Assembly (NCBI GenBank): GCA_902619805.1
Contig: CACNGC010000001.1
Location: forward strand, 124,001 to 188,000
DNA from: an uncultured SAR116 cluster alpha proteobacterium
GTDB taxonomy: Bacteria; Pseudomonadota; Alphaproteobacteria; Puniceispirillales; Marisalimonadaceae
Length of the DNA stretch: 64,000 bases
Reading direction: 5' to 3'
Positions within the stretch are counted from its first letter, which is position 1. Each line of letters starts with the position of its first letter. The notes under the pieces are model-generated. The model was not told the origin of the DNA. It searched no databases and worked only from the letters and a program-made list of their open reading frames with translations. This document shows, in pieces, positions 27,004 through 36,944 of this stretch. A program made the translations under genes and the position numbers.

Positions 27004-27390
27004 TTATAATGATTTTGTAACAATTGCTTCAGCTTCAATTTCAACTTTCATTCTTGGGTCAACAAGAGCAGATACTTCTAATAAAGTAGATGCAGGTTTA
27101 TGTTCTCCAAAATATTCAATTCTTTTTGGATTAATAATAGATCTATCTCTAATATCAGTTAAAAAAACTCTTACTTTAACTACATCATTTGACGAGCTTC
27201 CAGCTGCAATAAGACAAGTATCTAGATCTCGCATCGCAATATCAAACTGATCCTTTGTACTTTCTGGGATTGTTTCATCAAAATTCATGCCTACTAATCC
27301 TGAAACCCAAACCACACCATTTGCTTCAACTACATGACAATAGTGACTTACTGGCTGAAGTATATCTGGTATCAATATTCTATTAATCAT
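27004..27390 (-). CDS. Rid-family (YjgF/YER057c/UK114) protein
   Basis: This 128-residue protein has the Rid fold: the GVVWVSGLVGMN strand, then KVRVFLTDI and the terminal VEIEAEAIV. In RidA enzymes an Arg in PAR(T/S) binds the imine carboxylate; here that position reads PAST, so deaminase activity like RidA is doubtful. The ATG at 27390 is preferred over one 12 bases upstream because GAGGATT sits correctly before it. It is paired with the amidase, suggesting a role in the same nitrogen catabolic route. Confidence 0.85.
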   Translation of the reverse strand: MINRILIPDILQPVSHYCHVVEANGVVWVSGLVGMNFDETIPESTKDQFDIAMRDLDTCLIAAGSSSNDVVKVRVFLTDIRDRSIINPKRIEYFGEHKPASTLLEVSALVDPRMKVEIEAEAIVTKSL

Positions 27391-27537
27391 TTTAATCCTC
27401 ATAATTTTTAATTAAATCGATATATTATTATCCTACAATAGTATCTTGTAAAATATACTTTAAAAAATAGTTTCATTTACTTTGCATGAATTTGGAAAAT
27501 GAATATCATATGGGAGTGTTTTCGTTATGAGGATAAT

Positions 27538-28557
27538 ATGCCTACAATAGTTTACCTAGATACTTTACCTGCCCAAAATGGTTTAGATATTTTACATTCT
27601 CAATCTAAAGTTGAAATATTAAAAATCAAAAGTTCTGATAATGAAGAAAAGTGCATATCAATTTTGCAAAAAGCAGATGCATATCAAGTCGGGGCAGCAA
27701 GAGATGAGGTCCCAAAATATTTACAAGTTGATAAACAATTTTTAAGCAAAGTACCTAACTTAATTGTTGTCTCATCTTCTGGTGCAGGCTACGACACTAT
27801 TGATGTTGAGGCATGTACGGATGCAGGCGTATTAGTAGTTAATCAAACTGGCGGAAATGCTGAAGGTGTCGCAGAGCACGCAGTAGGTATGATTTTAAAT
27901 TTATTTAAAAGAATTGGTGAATGTGACCATGCTCTAAGGAGGGGTTGGAACGAGCCAAGAGTTAGTCTAATGGGAAAAGATCTTTTAAATAAAAATGTTG
28001 GAATTATAGGTCTTGGAAATACAGGTGGCAGAGTTGCAGAAATATGTAAAGTTGCATTTAACTGTAATATTTTGGCTTATGACCCTTACTTATCTGACGA
28101 AGCTTTTAAAAAGAAAAATGCAAATAAAACTGAATTAGATATTTTATTAGCAGAAAGTGACGTGGTCTCTGTACATATACCCTTAAACAAAGAAACAAAT
28201 AATATGATCAATAAAAGTTGGTTTAAGAAAATGAAAAAAGGTAGTTACTTTGTTACTACATCCAGAGGATCAATCCATAATGAAGATGATTTATATGATA
28301 TACTCTCAGAAGGGCATTTAGCAGGCGCTGGCTTAGATGTATGGGAGTTTGAACCTCCTCCATCAACGCATAAACTTTTAAAACATGAAAATGTTATAGC
28401 TAGCCCACACACAGCTGGAATTACTAGAGATAGTCGTAATAAAATGTCTGAATTTGTTGCAACACAGCTTTTGGATATATTTGATGGGAAGGATCCATTA
28501 AGGCCAGTGAATTCAGAAGTATTAGGAATTTTTCGAGAAAAATTTAAAAAAATCTAA
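27538..28557 (+). CDS. D-isomer-specific 2-hydroxyacid dehydrogenase
   Basis: This 339-residue NAD-dependent dehydrogenase has a central NAD motif GLGNTGGRVAE, a catalytic Arg in TTSRGSIHNE, a Glu in DVWEFEPPP and a His in ASPHTAGIT. The ATG at 27538 follows ATGAGGATAAT, giving a ribosome site; an upstream in-frame ATG at 27499 lacks one. It is similar in length to phosphoglycerate dehydrogenase catalytic cores without an ACT domain. It starts a two-gene unit with an SDR 17 bases downstream. Confidence 0.88.
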   Translation: MPTIVYLDTLPAQNGLDILHSQSKVEILKIKSSDNEEKCISILQKADAYQVGAARDEVPKYLQVDKQFLSKVPNLIVVSSSGAGYDTIDVEACTDAGVLVVNQTGGNAEGVAEHAVGMILNLFKRIGECDHALRRGWNEPRVSLMGKDLLNKNVGIIGLGNTGGRVAEICKVAFNCNILAYDPYLSDEAFKKKNANKTELDILLAESDVVSVHIPLNKETNNMINKSWFKKMKKGSYFVTTSRGSIHNEDDLYDILSEGHLAGAGLDVWEFEPPPSTHKLLKHENVIASPHTAGITRDSRNKMSEFVATQLLDIFDGKDPLRPVNSEVLGIFREKFKKI

Positions 28558-28574
28558 TAAAAAAGGAAATATCA

Positions 28575-29309
28575 ATGAAAAATATTTTAATTACAGGAGC
28601 AAGTCAAGGCATTGGAAAGGCTACTGCAATTGAGGCTGCTAAAGCACAAATGTTTGTAGGAATTAACTATAATCAAAATTCAAAGGCAGCAGAAGAATGT
28701 CTAAAACTTGTCCGTGATTCAGGTGGTGATGGAATTATATTACAATGTGACGTAGCTAAAAATAAATCTGTTAAAGATATGTTTAATGATTTTTTAGATA
28801 AAGCTGGAACAATAGATGGCGTTTTTAACAATGCAGGGATAACTGGTCCAATTTCACCAATACAAGATCTTAGCCCAGATGACTTGAAGATGGTCATAGA
28901 TACAAATATATCTGGTGCTTTTTATGTAGCTCAAGAATCAGCAAGAGTTATGATTTCTCAGAAATCAGGAACAATAGTTAATATGTCTTCAATAGCCGCA
29001 GATATTGGTGGTGGAGGAGAGTTTGTACACTACGCAATGTCTAAGGGTGCCATTCATTCTCTTACTTACGGAATGGGAAAAGAGCTTGGAAAATTTGGAA
29101 TAAGAGTTAACGCCGTTGCTCCAGGCTTGATTGATACTGAAATTCATGCCAAAGCAGGTGATGCGTCTAGGGTAGACAGGTTAATGCCATCAGTTCCACT
29201 TGGTAGGATTGGTGGTGCAGATGAAGTAGCAAAAACTGTAATGTGGTTATTAAGTGAAGAAGCAAGTTACATTTCAGGTTCAGTGGTGCCTGTCACTGGA
29301 GGACGTTAA
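28575..29309 (+). CDS. SDR-family oxidoreductase (FabG-like)
   Basis: This 244-residue classical short-chain dehydrogenase has the TGASQGIG cofactor motif, NNAG, a Ser in NMSSIAAD and the YAMSK catalytic pair, all intact. It ends with the usual SGSVVPVTGGR. AAAAAGGAAAT precedes the ATG. The substrate is a small alcohol or oxo-acid, unspecified. It pairs with the preceding hydroxyacid dehydrogenase. Confidence 0.9.
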   Translation: MKNILITGASQGIGKATAIEAAKAQMFVGINYNQNSKAAEECLKLVRDSGGDGIILQCDVAKNKSVKDMFNDFLDKAGTIDGVFNNAGITGPISPIQDLSPDDLKMVIDTNISGAFYVAQESARVMISQKSGTIVNMSSIAADIGGGGEFVHYAMSKGAIHSLTYGMGKELGKFGIRVNAVAPGLIDTEIHAKAGDASRVDRLMPSVPLGRIGGADEVAKTVMWLLSEEASYISGSVVPVTGGR

Positions 29310-29311
29310 GT

Positions 29312-30226
29312 TTATATATTAACATTTGTGCTAGTATTCACTTGTTCTCTCTTTCTTACTTGTCTAATACCAATATAGGTTGACGCACCTAAAATAAGTG
29401 CAGATCCTATCCAAAGACCAATATGAGGTATTTCATTAAAAAACATAAATCCCAAAGATACTGCCCAAATTAATCTTAAATAATCTAGTGGAAGAAGTGC
29501 AGTAATATCAGCTCTCTTAAGTGCTTCATTTAGAAACCAGTGAACTGAAGTTCCTGCTATTGCAATAAACAAAAACATTATTAGTTGTTGAAGGGTAGGC
29601 CACTCCCAAACTTGTATGGCAAGTATAAATGTTGCTGGTATGAGACCTGCAGCTTGCCAAAATGTTATACTTACTGTGGTATCTGTTTGTGTAAGTTTTT
29701 TTGCCATTAACATTGAAGAAGACCACATTAATGAAGCGCATAAAATAAGTAATGGCCCAAACCCTAATTCGATATCTGGTCTTAAAACAATTAATGCTCC
29801 TATAAATCCCACAAACATTGCAAGCCATCTTCTTATTCCAACAATCTCTTTAAGAAAAATAATTGCAAGTATTGTTGCAAAAATAGGAACAGTAAACATA
29901 AGTGCAGTTGCTTTTGCCAACTCTGTTATACTAAGTCCATAAAACATACATAACATAGCTACGCTTCCGACAACTGCCCTATATGATTGTAATTTTACAT
30001 TATTAGATTTTAGCGACTCTAAACCATTTTTTGTAACTACTGGTAAAAAAATGAGGAGAACAAATATTGTTCTAAAAAAAGCAACTTCAAATGGATGACT
30101 ATCCTCCGTTGCAAACCTTATTAAACAATGCATGGTTGTTGCAAAAATGCCTGATAATACCATGAATATCACAGCTAAAAATGCAGGTGATAATGATTTT
30201 ATTTCTTTCGATTTATCTTTATTCAT
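29312..30226 (-). CDS. EamA/DMT-family transporter
   Basis: This 304-residue protein has ten membrane helices forming two EamA repeats. The first repeat has EVAFFRTIFVLLIFLP, and the second ends with LIWAVSLGFMFFNEIPHIGLWIGSALILGAS. The family exports small metabolites such as amino acids or nucleosides. It is convergent with the SDR gene, with only 2 bases between the stops. Both termini are predicted cytoplasmic. Confidence 0.88.
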   Translation of the reverse strand: MNKDKSKEIKSLSPAFLAVIFMVLSGIFATTMHCLIRFATEDSHPFEVAFFRTIFVLLIFLPVVTKNGLESLKSNNVKLQSYRAVVGSVAMLCMFYGLSITELAKATALMFTVPIFATILAIIFLKEIVGIRRWLAMFVGFIGALIVLRPDIELGFGPLLILCASLMWSSSMLMAKKLTQTDTTVSITFWQAAGLIPATFILAIQVWEWPTLQQLIMFLFIAIAGTSVHWFLNEALKRADITALLPLDYLRLIWAVSLGFMFFNEIPHIGLWIGSALILGASTYIGIRQVRKREQVNTSTNVNI

Positions 30227-30345
30227 GAAACTGAACAGATCTATAATAAAAATTTAAATAGGTGTTATACTTTTTAACTAGATTAAATTTGAGTTTTAAG
30301 AATACTTATCAAATATACTTAACATATTAATTGATTGGAGGCAAA

Positions 30346-31071
30346 ATGTTAAGAGTTAAAGCGCTTCTGTTTGATGTTTTTGGTACAGTTGTTGATTGGA
30401 GGAGTGGAATAGCAAGAGAGGTAGAGAGTATTGCTAAGAAAAACGATATCTCTCTAGATCCTTTTGATTTTGCTGACGCTTGGAGAGCAGAATATCAACC
30501 AGCCATGGAAGAGATCAGAAAGGGTAGAAGATCATTTACTATACTTGATATTTTACATATGGAAAATTTAAAAAAAATCGCTCCAAAATTTAATTTGCAT
30601 AATCTCTCAGACGATGATTTTGAATTTCTTGTAACTGCTTGGCATAGACTGCCAGGTTGGCCAGATAGTAGTGATGGTCTTAGTCTTCTCAAGAAAAAAT
30701 ATATTTTAGCCACTCAATCTAATGGGAATATAGCTTTAATTGTTAACATGGCAAAATTTTCAAATCTCAATTGGGATGTTATTTTAGGAGCAGAAGTAAC
30801 TGGTCATTATAAACCTGAGCCAGAAGCTTATTTAAAAGCTTGCAATGCTCTAAATTTTAAAACAGAAGAATGTTTGATGGTTGCTGCACACGAAGACGAT
30901 CTTAGATCAGCAAGACAACAGGGGATGAAAACTGCCTATGTTCATAGACCTTTTGAATATGGCAAGGATAAGTTGTTTGATATTGCTGAAGTAAATGATT
31001 ATAAAGGTGATAGAGAGTGGGATATAGTTTCAACAGATTTAAAAAACTTAGCAAAACAATTAGGTTGTTAA
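30346..31071 (+). CDS. HAD-superfamily haloacid dehalogenase type II-like hydrolase
   Basis: This 241-residue protein has nucleophile Asp10 in LLFDVFGTVVDW, Ser/Thr in LATQSNG, Lys in HYKPEPEAY and an acidic pair in AAHEDDLRSARQ. The DVFGTVVDWRSGI block is typical of (S)-2-haloacid dehalogenases. GGAGG lies 5 bases before the ATG at 30346; a TTG 15 bases earlier is less likely. In marine bacteria such enzymes may dehalogenate or dephosphorylate small acids. Confidence 0.88.
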   Translation: MLRVKALLFDVFGTVVDWRSGIAREVESIAKKNDISLDPFDFADAWRAEYQPAMEEIRKGRRSFTILDILHMENLKKIAPKFNLHNLSDDDFEFLVTAWHRLPGWPDSSDGLSLLKKKYILATQSNGNIALIVNMAKFSNLNWDVILGAEVTGHYKPEPEAYLKACNALNFKTEECLMVAAHEDDLRSARQQGMKTAYVHRPFEYGKDKLFDIAEVNDYKGDREWDIVSTDLKNLAKQLGC

Positions 31072-31108
31072 TAGAAAATTTAAAATAATAGGAAGTTTCA
31101 AATAAATT

Positions 31109-31897
31109 ATGTCTTCAACCAAACCAATAATTGGTATATCAACTAATGAAATTATTAATTTTGGTGGTAGGCAAGTCTCTCATTCGACAGGTTTAAGGTA
31201 TGTTAATGCAGTATCAAAGTTTAGTAATGCAATACCAATTTTAATTCCCTCATATATAAAAGGTAAAGACTTAGACCTACTCTTAAAAAAAGTTGATGGT
31301 ATAGTTTTAACAGGGGGTAGAGCAAATGTTGAACCTCATCATTTTGGAGGTAATCCGTTCCCACCAGATGAGCCCATTGATGTTGGAAGAGACGAGATTG
31401 TTTTAGAAATGATACCTAAATGTGTTAGCTTGGGTATTCCAATTTTTGGAATTTGTAGAGGTATTCAAGAAATGAATGTGGCCTATGGTGGAACATTGCA
31501 TTATAGGGTACATCTATTGGATGAGAAAAATGATCATCGTATGCCAAGAGGAGATGATGTAACGGTTGAACAAATTTTTAAATTAAAACACAGAATTGAT
31601 TTTGTAAAAAATGGTTATTTTTTTAAATTACTAAAAAAGGATTCTTGTTTAGTTAATTCACTTCATGGTCAGGCTATCGATATTATTGCTAATAATTTAA
31701 AAATAGAAGCTCTATCAGATGATGGCATTATTGAAGCAGTAAGCATTCCTAATCATCCTTCATTTGCAGTTGGGGTTCAGTGGCATGCTGAATATGAACC
31801 TGAAAAAAATGAATTAAATAAATGTTTATTTGCTGAGTTTGGTTCAGCATGTTCAATTTATTCAGAGAAAAAGTTAAAAAATAATTTAAATTGGTGA
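31109..31897 (+). CDS. Class I glutamine amidotransferase-like gamma-glutamyl hydrolase (PuuD/peptidase C26 family)
   Basis: This 262-residue GATase fold has the nucleophile Cys in IFGICRGIQEMN and the His-Glu pair in VQWHAEYEP. The ligand loop DGIVLTGGRANVEP is typical of PuuD-type gamma-glutamyl-GABA hydrolases. Its reaction would release glutamate from a gamma-glutamyl amine. The 3' end overlaps the convergent GST-type gene by 12 bases. Confidence 0.88.
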   Translation: MSSTKPIIGISTNEIINFGGRQVSHSTGLRYVNAVSKFSNAIPILIPSYIKGKDLDLLLKKVDGIVLTGGRANVEPHHFGGNPFPPDEPIDVGRDEIVLEMIPKCVSLGIPIFGICRGIQEMNVAYGGTLHYRVHLLDEKNDHRMPRGDDVTVEQIFKLKHRIDFVKNGYFFKLLKKDSCLVNSLHGQAIDIIANNLKIEALSDDGIIEAVSIPNHPSFAVGVQWHAEYEPEKNELNKCLFAEFGSACSIYSEKKLKNNLNW

Positions 31898-32818
31898 ATT
31901 GGGTCCTATAGGTATTATTCTATAAGGATTTATATTTTCGTGAGAAAAATAATAATGTCTTTTGATATGATCAAAGTTTGTAGTTCTATTTATAGCTGGA
32001 TTATTAAACATTCTTTTTACATAAGTACTAATATTCTTAAACTCAGTTATTTTTTTCAAATTACATTTGAAATGAACATAATAAACGCTATCAAATCTTA
32101 ATAATGTAGGAATTAATCTGATATCTGCTTCAGTTAGCACATTTCCAACTAAATATTCTTTATCCTCTAGGATTTCATCAATCATTTCTAATGATGAAAA
32201 TAACTTTGTTACTGCATCTTCATATGCTTCTTGAGTTGTTGAAAAACCAGATCTGTAAACACCATTATTAATGTTTTCGTAAATTACTTTATTAATTTTA
32301 TCAATTTCAATTCTTAAATTTGATGGATAGTAATCACAATAGTTTTTTGTAATATCATTGAATGCACTATTCATAATCCTAATTATTTCAGTAGACTCAT
32401 TATTTACAATTGTATGAGTTTTTTTATCCCATAAAATAGGAACTGTTGCCTTCGAAGACACTTTTTTATCTGAAATTTGATAGATTTCATGTATGTACTT
32501 TTTATTGTGAAGACTATCTCCTGTCGTTTTTGGAAAGTTTTTTAAAAATGACCAACCATTTTCAAGCATATCTGGATGTACATAATCCACAGAGATATGA
32601 TTCTCAAGTTTTTTTAAATGTCTAAATATTAATGTTCTATGAGCCCATGGACATGCATAACTTACATATAAGTGATATCTATTTGTTTCAGGTTTATAAA
32701 CTTGGTCATTATCACTTATTACATTTCTGAAAACACTATCTACTCTTTTAAAACTTCCATCTTTTTGATTGTGTGAAACTGAGCCTTTTGTCCAAACGCC
32801 ATTGACCAACTGTCCCAT
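31886..32818 (-). CDS. Glutathionyl-hydroquinone reductase (YqjG/EcfG type)
   Basis: This 310-residue GST-like enzyme reduces glutathionyl-hydroquinones. The catalytic Cys56 lies in VSYACPWAHRTLIF, the subfamily signature. The C-terminal GST helical domain includes VLTEADIRLIPTLLRFD, and the ending PIGPNSPI resembles other family members. Length matches. It fits an organism handling quinones from aromatic breakdown. It overlaps the end of the GATase gene by 12 bases. Confidence 0.9.
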   Translation of the reverse strand: MGQLVNGVWTKGSVSHNQKDGSFKRVDSVFRNVISDNDQVYKPETNRYHLYVSYACPWAHRTLIFRHLKKLENHISVDYVHPDMLENGWSFLKNFPKTTGDSLHNKKYIHEIYQISDKKVSSKATVPILWDKKTHTIVNNESTEIIRIMNSAFNDITKNYCDYYPSNLRIEIDKINKVIYENINNGVYRSGFSTTQEAYEDAVTKLFSSLEMIDEILEDKEYLVGNVLTEADIRLIPTLLRFDSVYYVHFKCNLKKITEFKNISTYVKRMFNNPAINRTTNFDHIKRHYYFSHENINPYRIIPIGPNSPI

Positions 32819-32952
32819 AAATTAATCCCAAAAATTAAATTTAGTGATAAACTATCACGATTTTCAAAATATAAATAAATAATTTAAGTTATTCATTTGT
32901 TGAATTATAAATAACGTAAGAATTAATAGAAATTAAATTTAAAGGAATTTAC

Positions 32953-33885
32953 ATGAGAAATATTGGCATAATTGGTGGTGGATTAATTGGTTCTAGTTGG
33001 GCGGCAATATTTTCTAAAAGTGGTTTTAATGTTTTTGTTTATGACCCATATCCTGAAGTTTTTAATGGGTATGAAGAAAGAGTAACTTTATTTCTCGAGG
33101 AATTAAAAGTTATAGATGACACAGTTGATGTTAATAGATGCTTAAACAACATTTCCCAAAATGTAAAACTCGAAGAATTGTGTTCTAAAGTTGAATATAT
33201 TCAAGAAAGCGCACCTGAAATTTTATCTGTTAAACAAGAACTATTTGCAAAGTTAGATAACTTGTCACCTCAAAATGTTGTGATAGGATCTTCATCTTCC
33301 GCAATACCAATTTCAAAAATAACACAAAACCTAAGAGGACAATATAGATGCTTGATAGCACACCCTGCTAATCCACCGCACCTAATACCATGTGTGGAAA
33401 TCTGCCCAGGTGAGAACACATCAACAAAAGCTACTGAAAAAGCAAAAGAAATTTTTAAACTCTCAGGTTCATCCATTGTCACTGTTAATAAAGAAATTGA
33501 TGGCTTTATACTAAATAGATTACAAGGTGCACTTTTAAATGAGGCTATGCGATTATACTCAGAAGGATATGCTAGTTCACAAGATATTGATGCAACTATA
33601 AAGGACGGATTAGGTCTGAGATGGGCATTTATGGGACCTTTTGAGACAATTGATTTAAATGCACCAGGTGGAATCAAAGATTATATGGCTAGATATGGCT
33701 CTATATTTATTGAAATGGCTAAATCACAAACTAAAATACCAGATTGGTCAGAAAATGCTGGTAAAAAACTTGAGTTAGAACGACGAAAGGTTCTTAGTGA
33801 AGATGATTTAGAAAAAAGAGCCAAAAAAAGAAATTCCTTATTAAAACAACTTAGAAGATTAAAAATTGAAAATGATGAAACATAG
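32953..33885 (+). CDS. 3-hydroxyacyl-CoA dehydrogenase-family enzyme (CRYL1/L-carnitine dehydrogenase-like)
   Basis: This 310-residue NAD-dependent enzyme has the motif GIIGGGLIGSSWAA at the N-terminus. A catalytic His/Glu region lies in IAHPANPPHLIPCVEICPG, followed by the C-terminal helical dimer domain with GFILNRLQGALLNEAMRL. HPxNPPHLxPxVE is characteristic of the lambda-crystallin/carnitine dehydrogenase branch rather than FadB. It starts a three-gene plus-strand run with a CoA-transferase and a D-aminoacylase. Confidence 0.88.
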   Translation: MRNIGIIGGGLIGSSWAAIFSKSGFNVFVYDPYPEVFNGYEERVTLFLEELKVIDDTVDVNRCLNNISQNVKLEELCSKVEYIQESAPEILSVKQELFAKLDNLSPQNVVIGSSSSAIPISKITQNLRGQYRCLIAHPANPPHLIPCVEICPGENTSTKATEKAKEIFKLSGSSIVTVNKEIDGFILNRLQGALLNEAMRLYSEGYASSQDIDATIKDGLGLRWAFMGPFETIDLNAPGGIKDYMARYGSIFIEMAKSQTKIPDWSENAGKKLELERRKVLSEDDLEKRAKKRNSLLKQLRRLKIENDET

Positions 33886-33904
33886 AAAATAGGAACTTTA
33901 AATT

Positions 33905-35089
33905 TTGTTACCATTAGAAAATATTAAAATTTTGGATCTATCTCGTTTGGCAGCTGGCAATATGGTAAGTCATATGTTTGCTGATTTTGGAGCAGATGTA
34001 GTCAAGATAGAAAAACCAGGAAAAGGAGACGATCTCAGAAATTGGAAAATAAATGGTATATCCCACTGGTGGGCTGTTTATTCAAGGAACAAAAGAAGTA
34101 TTTCGATAGATCTTAAAAATAACGAGGGTTTAAAGCTTTTAAAGGAGTTGGTAAAAACAGCAGATGTTTTTATCGAAAATTTTGTGCCTGGTACCTTAGA
34201 AAAATGGGGAATTGGTCCAGAACAATTAAATGAGTTAAACAAAAATTTAATTATTTTAAGAATTTCAGGTTGGGGACAAACTGGGATATTTAAAAATGCT
34301 CCAGGTTTCGGATCTCTTGTAGAAGGTATGAGTGGATTTGCAGCAATGACTGGTGAAGAAAAACAAGCTCCTCTTTTACCTCCCCTAGCTCTTGCTGATA
34401 TGGTTGCTGGATTAACAGGATTTGGTGCTATTTTGATGGCTGTTTTAGCTTCTAAAAAAAATAATACTGGTGGTCAAGTAATAGACCTGTCTCTTTTTGA
34501 GCCTTTTTTTTCAATTTTAGGTCCGTGGGCCGCAAGTTATAAAATTTCAGGTAAGGTACCTGAAAGAATAGGAAATAGAAGTAATGTGGCTGCACCAAGA
34601 GGGATATATAAAACAAAAGATAATAAATATGTTTCTTTGTCAGCGTCAATGCAGTCAATGTGGGAAAAACTGGCCTTAACAATAGGTTCATGTGATTTGA
34701 TTAAGGATCCAAGATTTTTGTCTAATAGTGATAGACTAAATAATCAAGATGATTTGGATAAACCTATTTCAAAATTTATTAAAAAATATAACAGAGAAGA
34801 AGTCTTAAATATCTTCTCAAAAGAAGGAATTACGGTTGGACCTGTTCTAGATATATCGGAAATCATAGAGCATCCATATATACAAGACAGGGAAGTCCTC
34901 ATTGACCATTTTAATAGAGAATATGGAAATGTTTTAATGCATCAGGCTTTTCCAAGATTAAGCAAAACTCCAGGAAAGATAAGACATTCCGCACCATCTT
35001 TGGGAGGTGATACAGATGTAGTACTTAAAGAGATTGGTATATCAGAAAAACAGATACAGATGCTAAGGAAAAACAAAATTATTAATTAA
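33905..35089 (+). CDS. Class III CoA-transferase (CaiB/BaiF family)
   Basis: This 394-residue enzyme moves CoA between acyl groups. The N-terminal LDLSRLAAGNMVSHMFADFGADVVKIE is the family hallmark, and the catalytic Asp165 sits in ALADMVAGLTGFGA. RNKRSISIDLKNNEG and FVPGTLEKWGIG are further signatures. The start is TTG with AGGAAC upstream. With the neighbouring hydroxyacyl-CoA dehydrogenase it suggests CoA-activated hydroxy-acid or carnitine-like catabolism. Confidence 0.9.
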   Translation: MLPLENIKILDLSRLAAGNMVSHMFADFGADVVKIEKPGKGDDLRNWKINGISHWWAVYSRNKRSISIDLKNNEGLKLLKELVKTADVFIENFVPGTLEKWGIGPEQLNELNKNLIILRISGWGQTGIFKNAPGFGSLVEGMSGFAAMTGEEKQAPLLPPLALADMVAGLTGFGAILMAVLASKKNNTGGQVIDLSLFEPFFSILGPWAASYKISGKVPERIGNRSNVAAPRGIYKTKDNKYVSLSASMQSMWEKLALTIGSCDLIKDPRFLSNSDRLNNQDDLDKPISKFIKKYNREEVLNIFSKEGITVGPVLDISEIIEHPYIQDREVLIDHFNREYGNVLMHQAFPRLSKTPGKIRHSAPSLGGDTDVVLKEIGISEKQIQMLRKNKIIN

Positions 35090-35170
35090 TTACTAATAAT
35101 TAAATTAAAATGATTTATTGACATCAAATAATTTAAATAACAAAATATTTATATTAGGGGGTAGTTATTA

Positions 35171-36928
35171 ATGGATGGCTTAAATAGAGAAATAAATGAT
35201 TTTGACTTAATTATTAAAAACGGCACTCTAGTTGATGGAACAGGATCTAAGTCAAAACCAGGTAACATAGCTATTAAAAATGGTATAATTGCAGCTATTG
35301 GCAATTTTTCAGGTAAAGCTAATGAAGTGATAGATGCGACTAATTTAGTTGTAACACCTGGATTCGTTGACATTCACACTCATTATGATGGCCAAGCAAT
35401 TTGGGATAGTCAATTAAAACCTTCATCAATTCATGGTGTAACTACTGTGGTTATGGGTAATTGTGGGGTAGGTTTTGCTCCTTGTAAACCAGAAGATAGA
35501 GTTAAATTAGTAGAGCTTATGGAGGGTGTAGAAGATATTCCTGCTCCAGTGATGCATGAAGGTTTAAACTGGCAGTGGGAGACTTTTGAGGAATATATAA
35601 AGGCTCTCGAAAAAAATAAGTTAGACATAGATATATGTGCACTTTTACCTCATGCGGCACTCAGAGTATATGTGATGGGTGAAAGGGCAATTAAGCACGA
35701 AGTTGCAACAAAAGAAGATATGCAAACAATGAGGAAACTTGCAAAAGAGGCCGTTGAAGCTGGAGCTTTTGGTTTTTCAACATCACGTACAATTAGTCAC
35801 AAGAGTTTGAAAGGAGAATATACTCCAACTTTAAGGGCGCACGAAGATGAACTAACAGCTATTGCAATGGGCTTATCAGATGCAGGATCAGGCTTTATGG
35901 AAATAGTTTCAGATTGGAATGAACCTGATCCTGAAACAGAATTTGAAGTTTTAAAAAGAATTGTTAAAAGATCAGGGAGACCAGTTGTATTTAGTTGCAC
36001 ACAAAGACATGATAGGCCGCATTTTTGGGAAGATCTTATGGCAATGGCAAGACAAGCTCAAAAAGAAGGTTTGCCTATTAGACCAGTTGTTACTCCAAGA
36101 CCTATTGGTTTGTTGTTAGGATTAAATGGAAGTCAAAATCCGTTTTCTGGAACAGATACATACAAATCTATTTCAAATCTGCCATTAGATAGACGCGTAA
36201 TTGAAATGAGGAAAGATGAAATAAAAAATAAAATTTTATCTGAAGATCCAATCAAGGGAAGTACTTTCCCACTGATAAATAGGATTGGATATACCCAAAT
36301 GTATAGATTTGGTTCACCACCAAATTATAATCCTAAGCCAGAAGAGTCTATAGAAGCAATGGCAAAAGAAAAGGGAGTGACAGCAGCTGAATTAGCATAT
36401 GAAATTCTAATAGAAAATGATGGTAATAACTTTATATATGCCCCATTGGTAAATTACGCCGATCATACATTTGGTGTATGTAAAAAAATGCTTGATGATA
36501 AAAATGCAATAATGGGACTAGGTGATGGTGGAGCTCATGTTGGATTTATTTTAGATGCAGGTTATCCAACTTGGCTTATTTCATATTGGTCAGTTAAGAA
36601 AAAAGCTTACTCTATGGAAGAGACAGTTAGAAGATTAACTTCTGACACAGCAAACGCCGCTGGTTTGAATGACAGAGGTTTGTTAAAAGTTGGTTTAAAA
36701 GCTGACATCAACATAATTGACTGGGAAAATGTAGGTTCTTCTGATCCTTTTATGACCCAAGATTTACCAGCAGGTGGAAAAAGACTAATGCAAAATACGC
36801 AAGGTTATGTAACCACAATTGTGTCAGGTAAAGTTACTTATAAAAATGGAGAATTTACCAAAGAACGACCCGGTACAGTTGTCAAGTCAGTTAAGGATGA
36901 AGAAAAGACATTAGAATTTACAAATTAA
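35171..36928 (+). CDS. N-acyl-D-amino-acid deacylase-family amidohydrolase
   Basis: This 585-residue amidohydrolase-fold enzyme has metal ligands His69 and His71 in GFVDIHTHYDGQ. A Cys in MGNCGVGFAPC and a late acidic residue in LGDGGAHVGFILDAGYPTW match D-aminoacylases. It is longer than the ~480 residues of the classic enzyme, as is common in the group annotated as D-aminoacylase-like. GGGGG lies 8-10 bases before the ATG. It may deacylate an N-acyl substrate brought in by a transporter. Confidence 0.88.
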   Translation: MDGLNREINDFDLIIKNGTLVDGTGSKSKPGNIAIKNGIIAAIGNFSGKANEVIDATNLVVTPGFVDIHTHYDGQAIWDSQLKPSSIHGVTTVVMGNCGVGFAPCKPEDRVKLVELMEGVEDIPAPVMHEGLNWQWETFEEYIKALEKNKLDIDICALLPHAALRVYVMGERAIKHEVATKEDMQTMRKLAKEAVEAGAFGFSTSRTISHKSLKGEYTPTLRAHEDELTAIAMGLSDAGSGFMEIVSDWNEPDPETEFEVLKRIVKRSGRPVVFSCTQRHDRPHFWEDLMAMARQAQKEGLPIRPVVTPRPIGLLLGLNGSQNPFSGTDTYKSISNLPLDRRVIEMRKDEIKNKILSEDPIKGSTFPLINRIGYTQMYRFGSPPNYNPKPEESIEAMAKEKGVTAAELAYEILIENDGNNFIYAPLVNYADHTFGVCKKMLDDKNAIMGLGDGGAHVGFILDAGYPTWLISYWSVKKKAYSMEETVRRLTSDTANAAGLNDRGLLKVGLKADINIIDWENVGSSDPFMTQDLPAGGKRLMQNTQGYVTTIVSGKVTYKNGEFTKERPGTVVKSVKDEEKTLEFTN

Positions 36929-36944
36929 TCTTGAAAGATAGATT

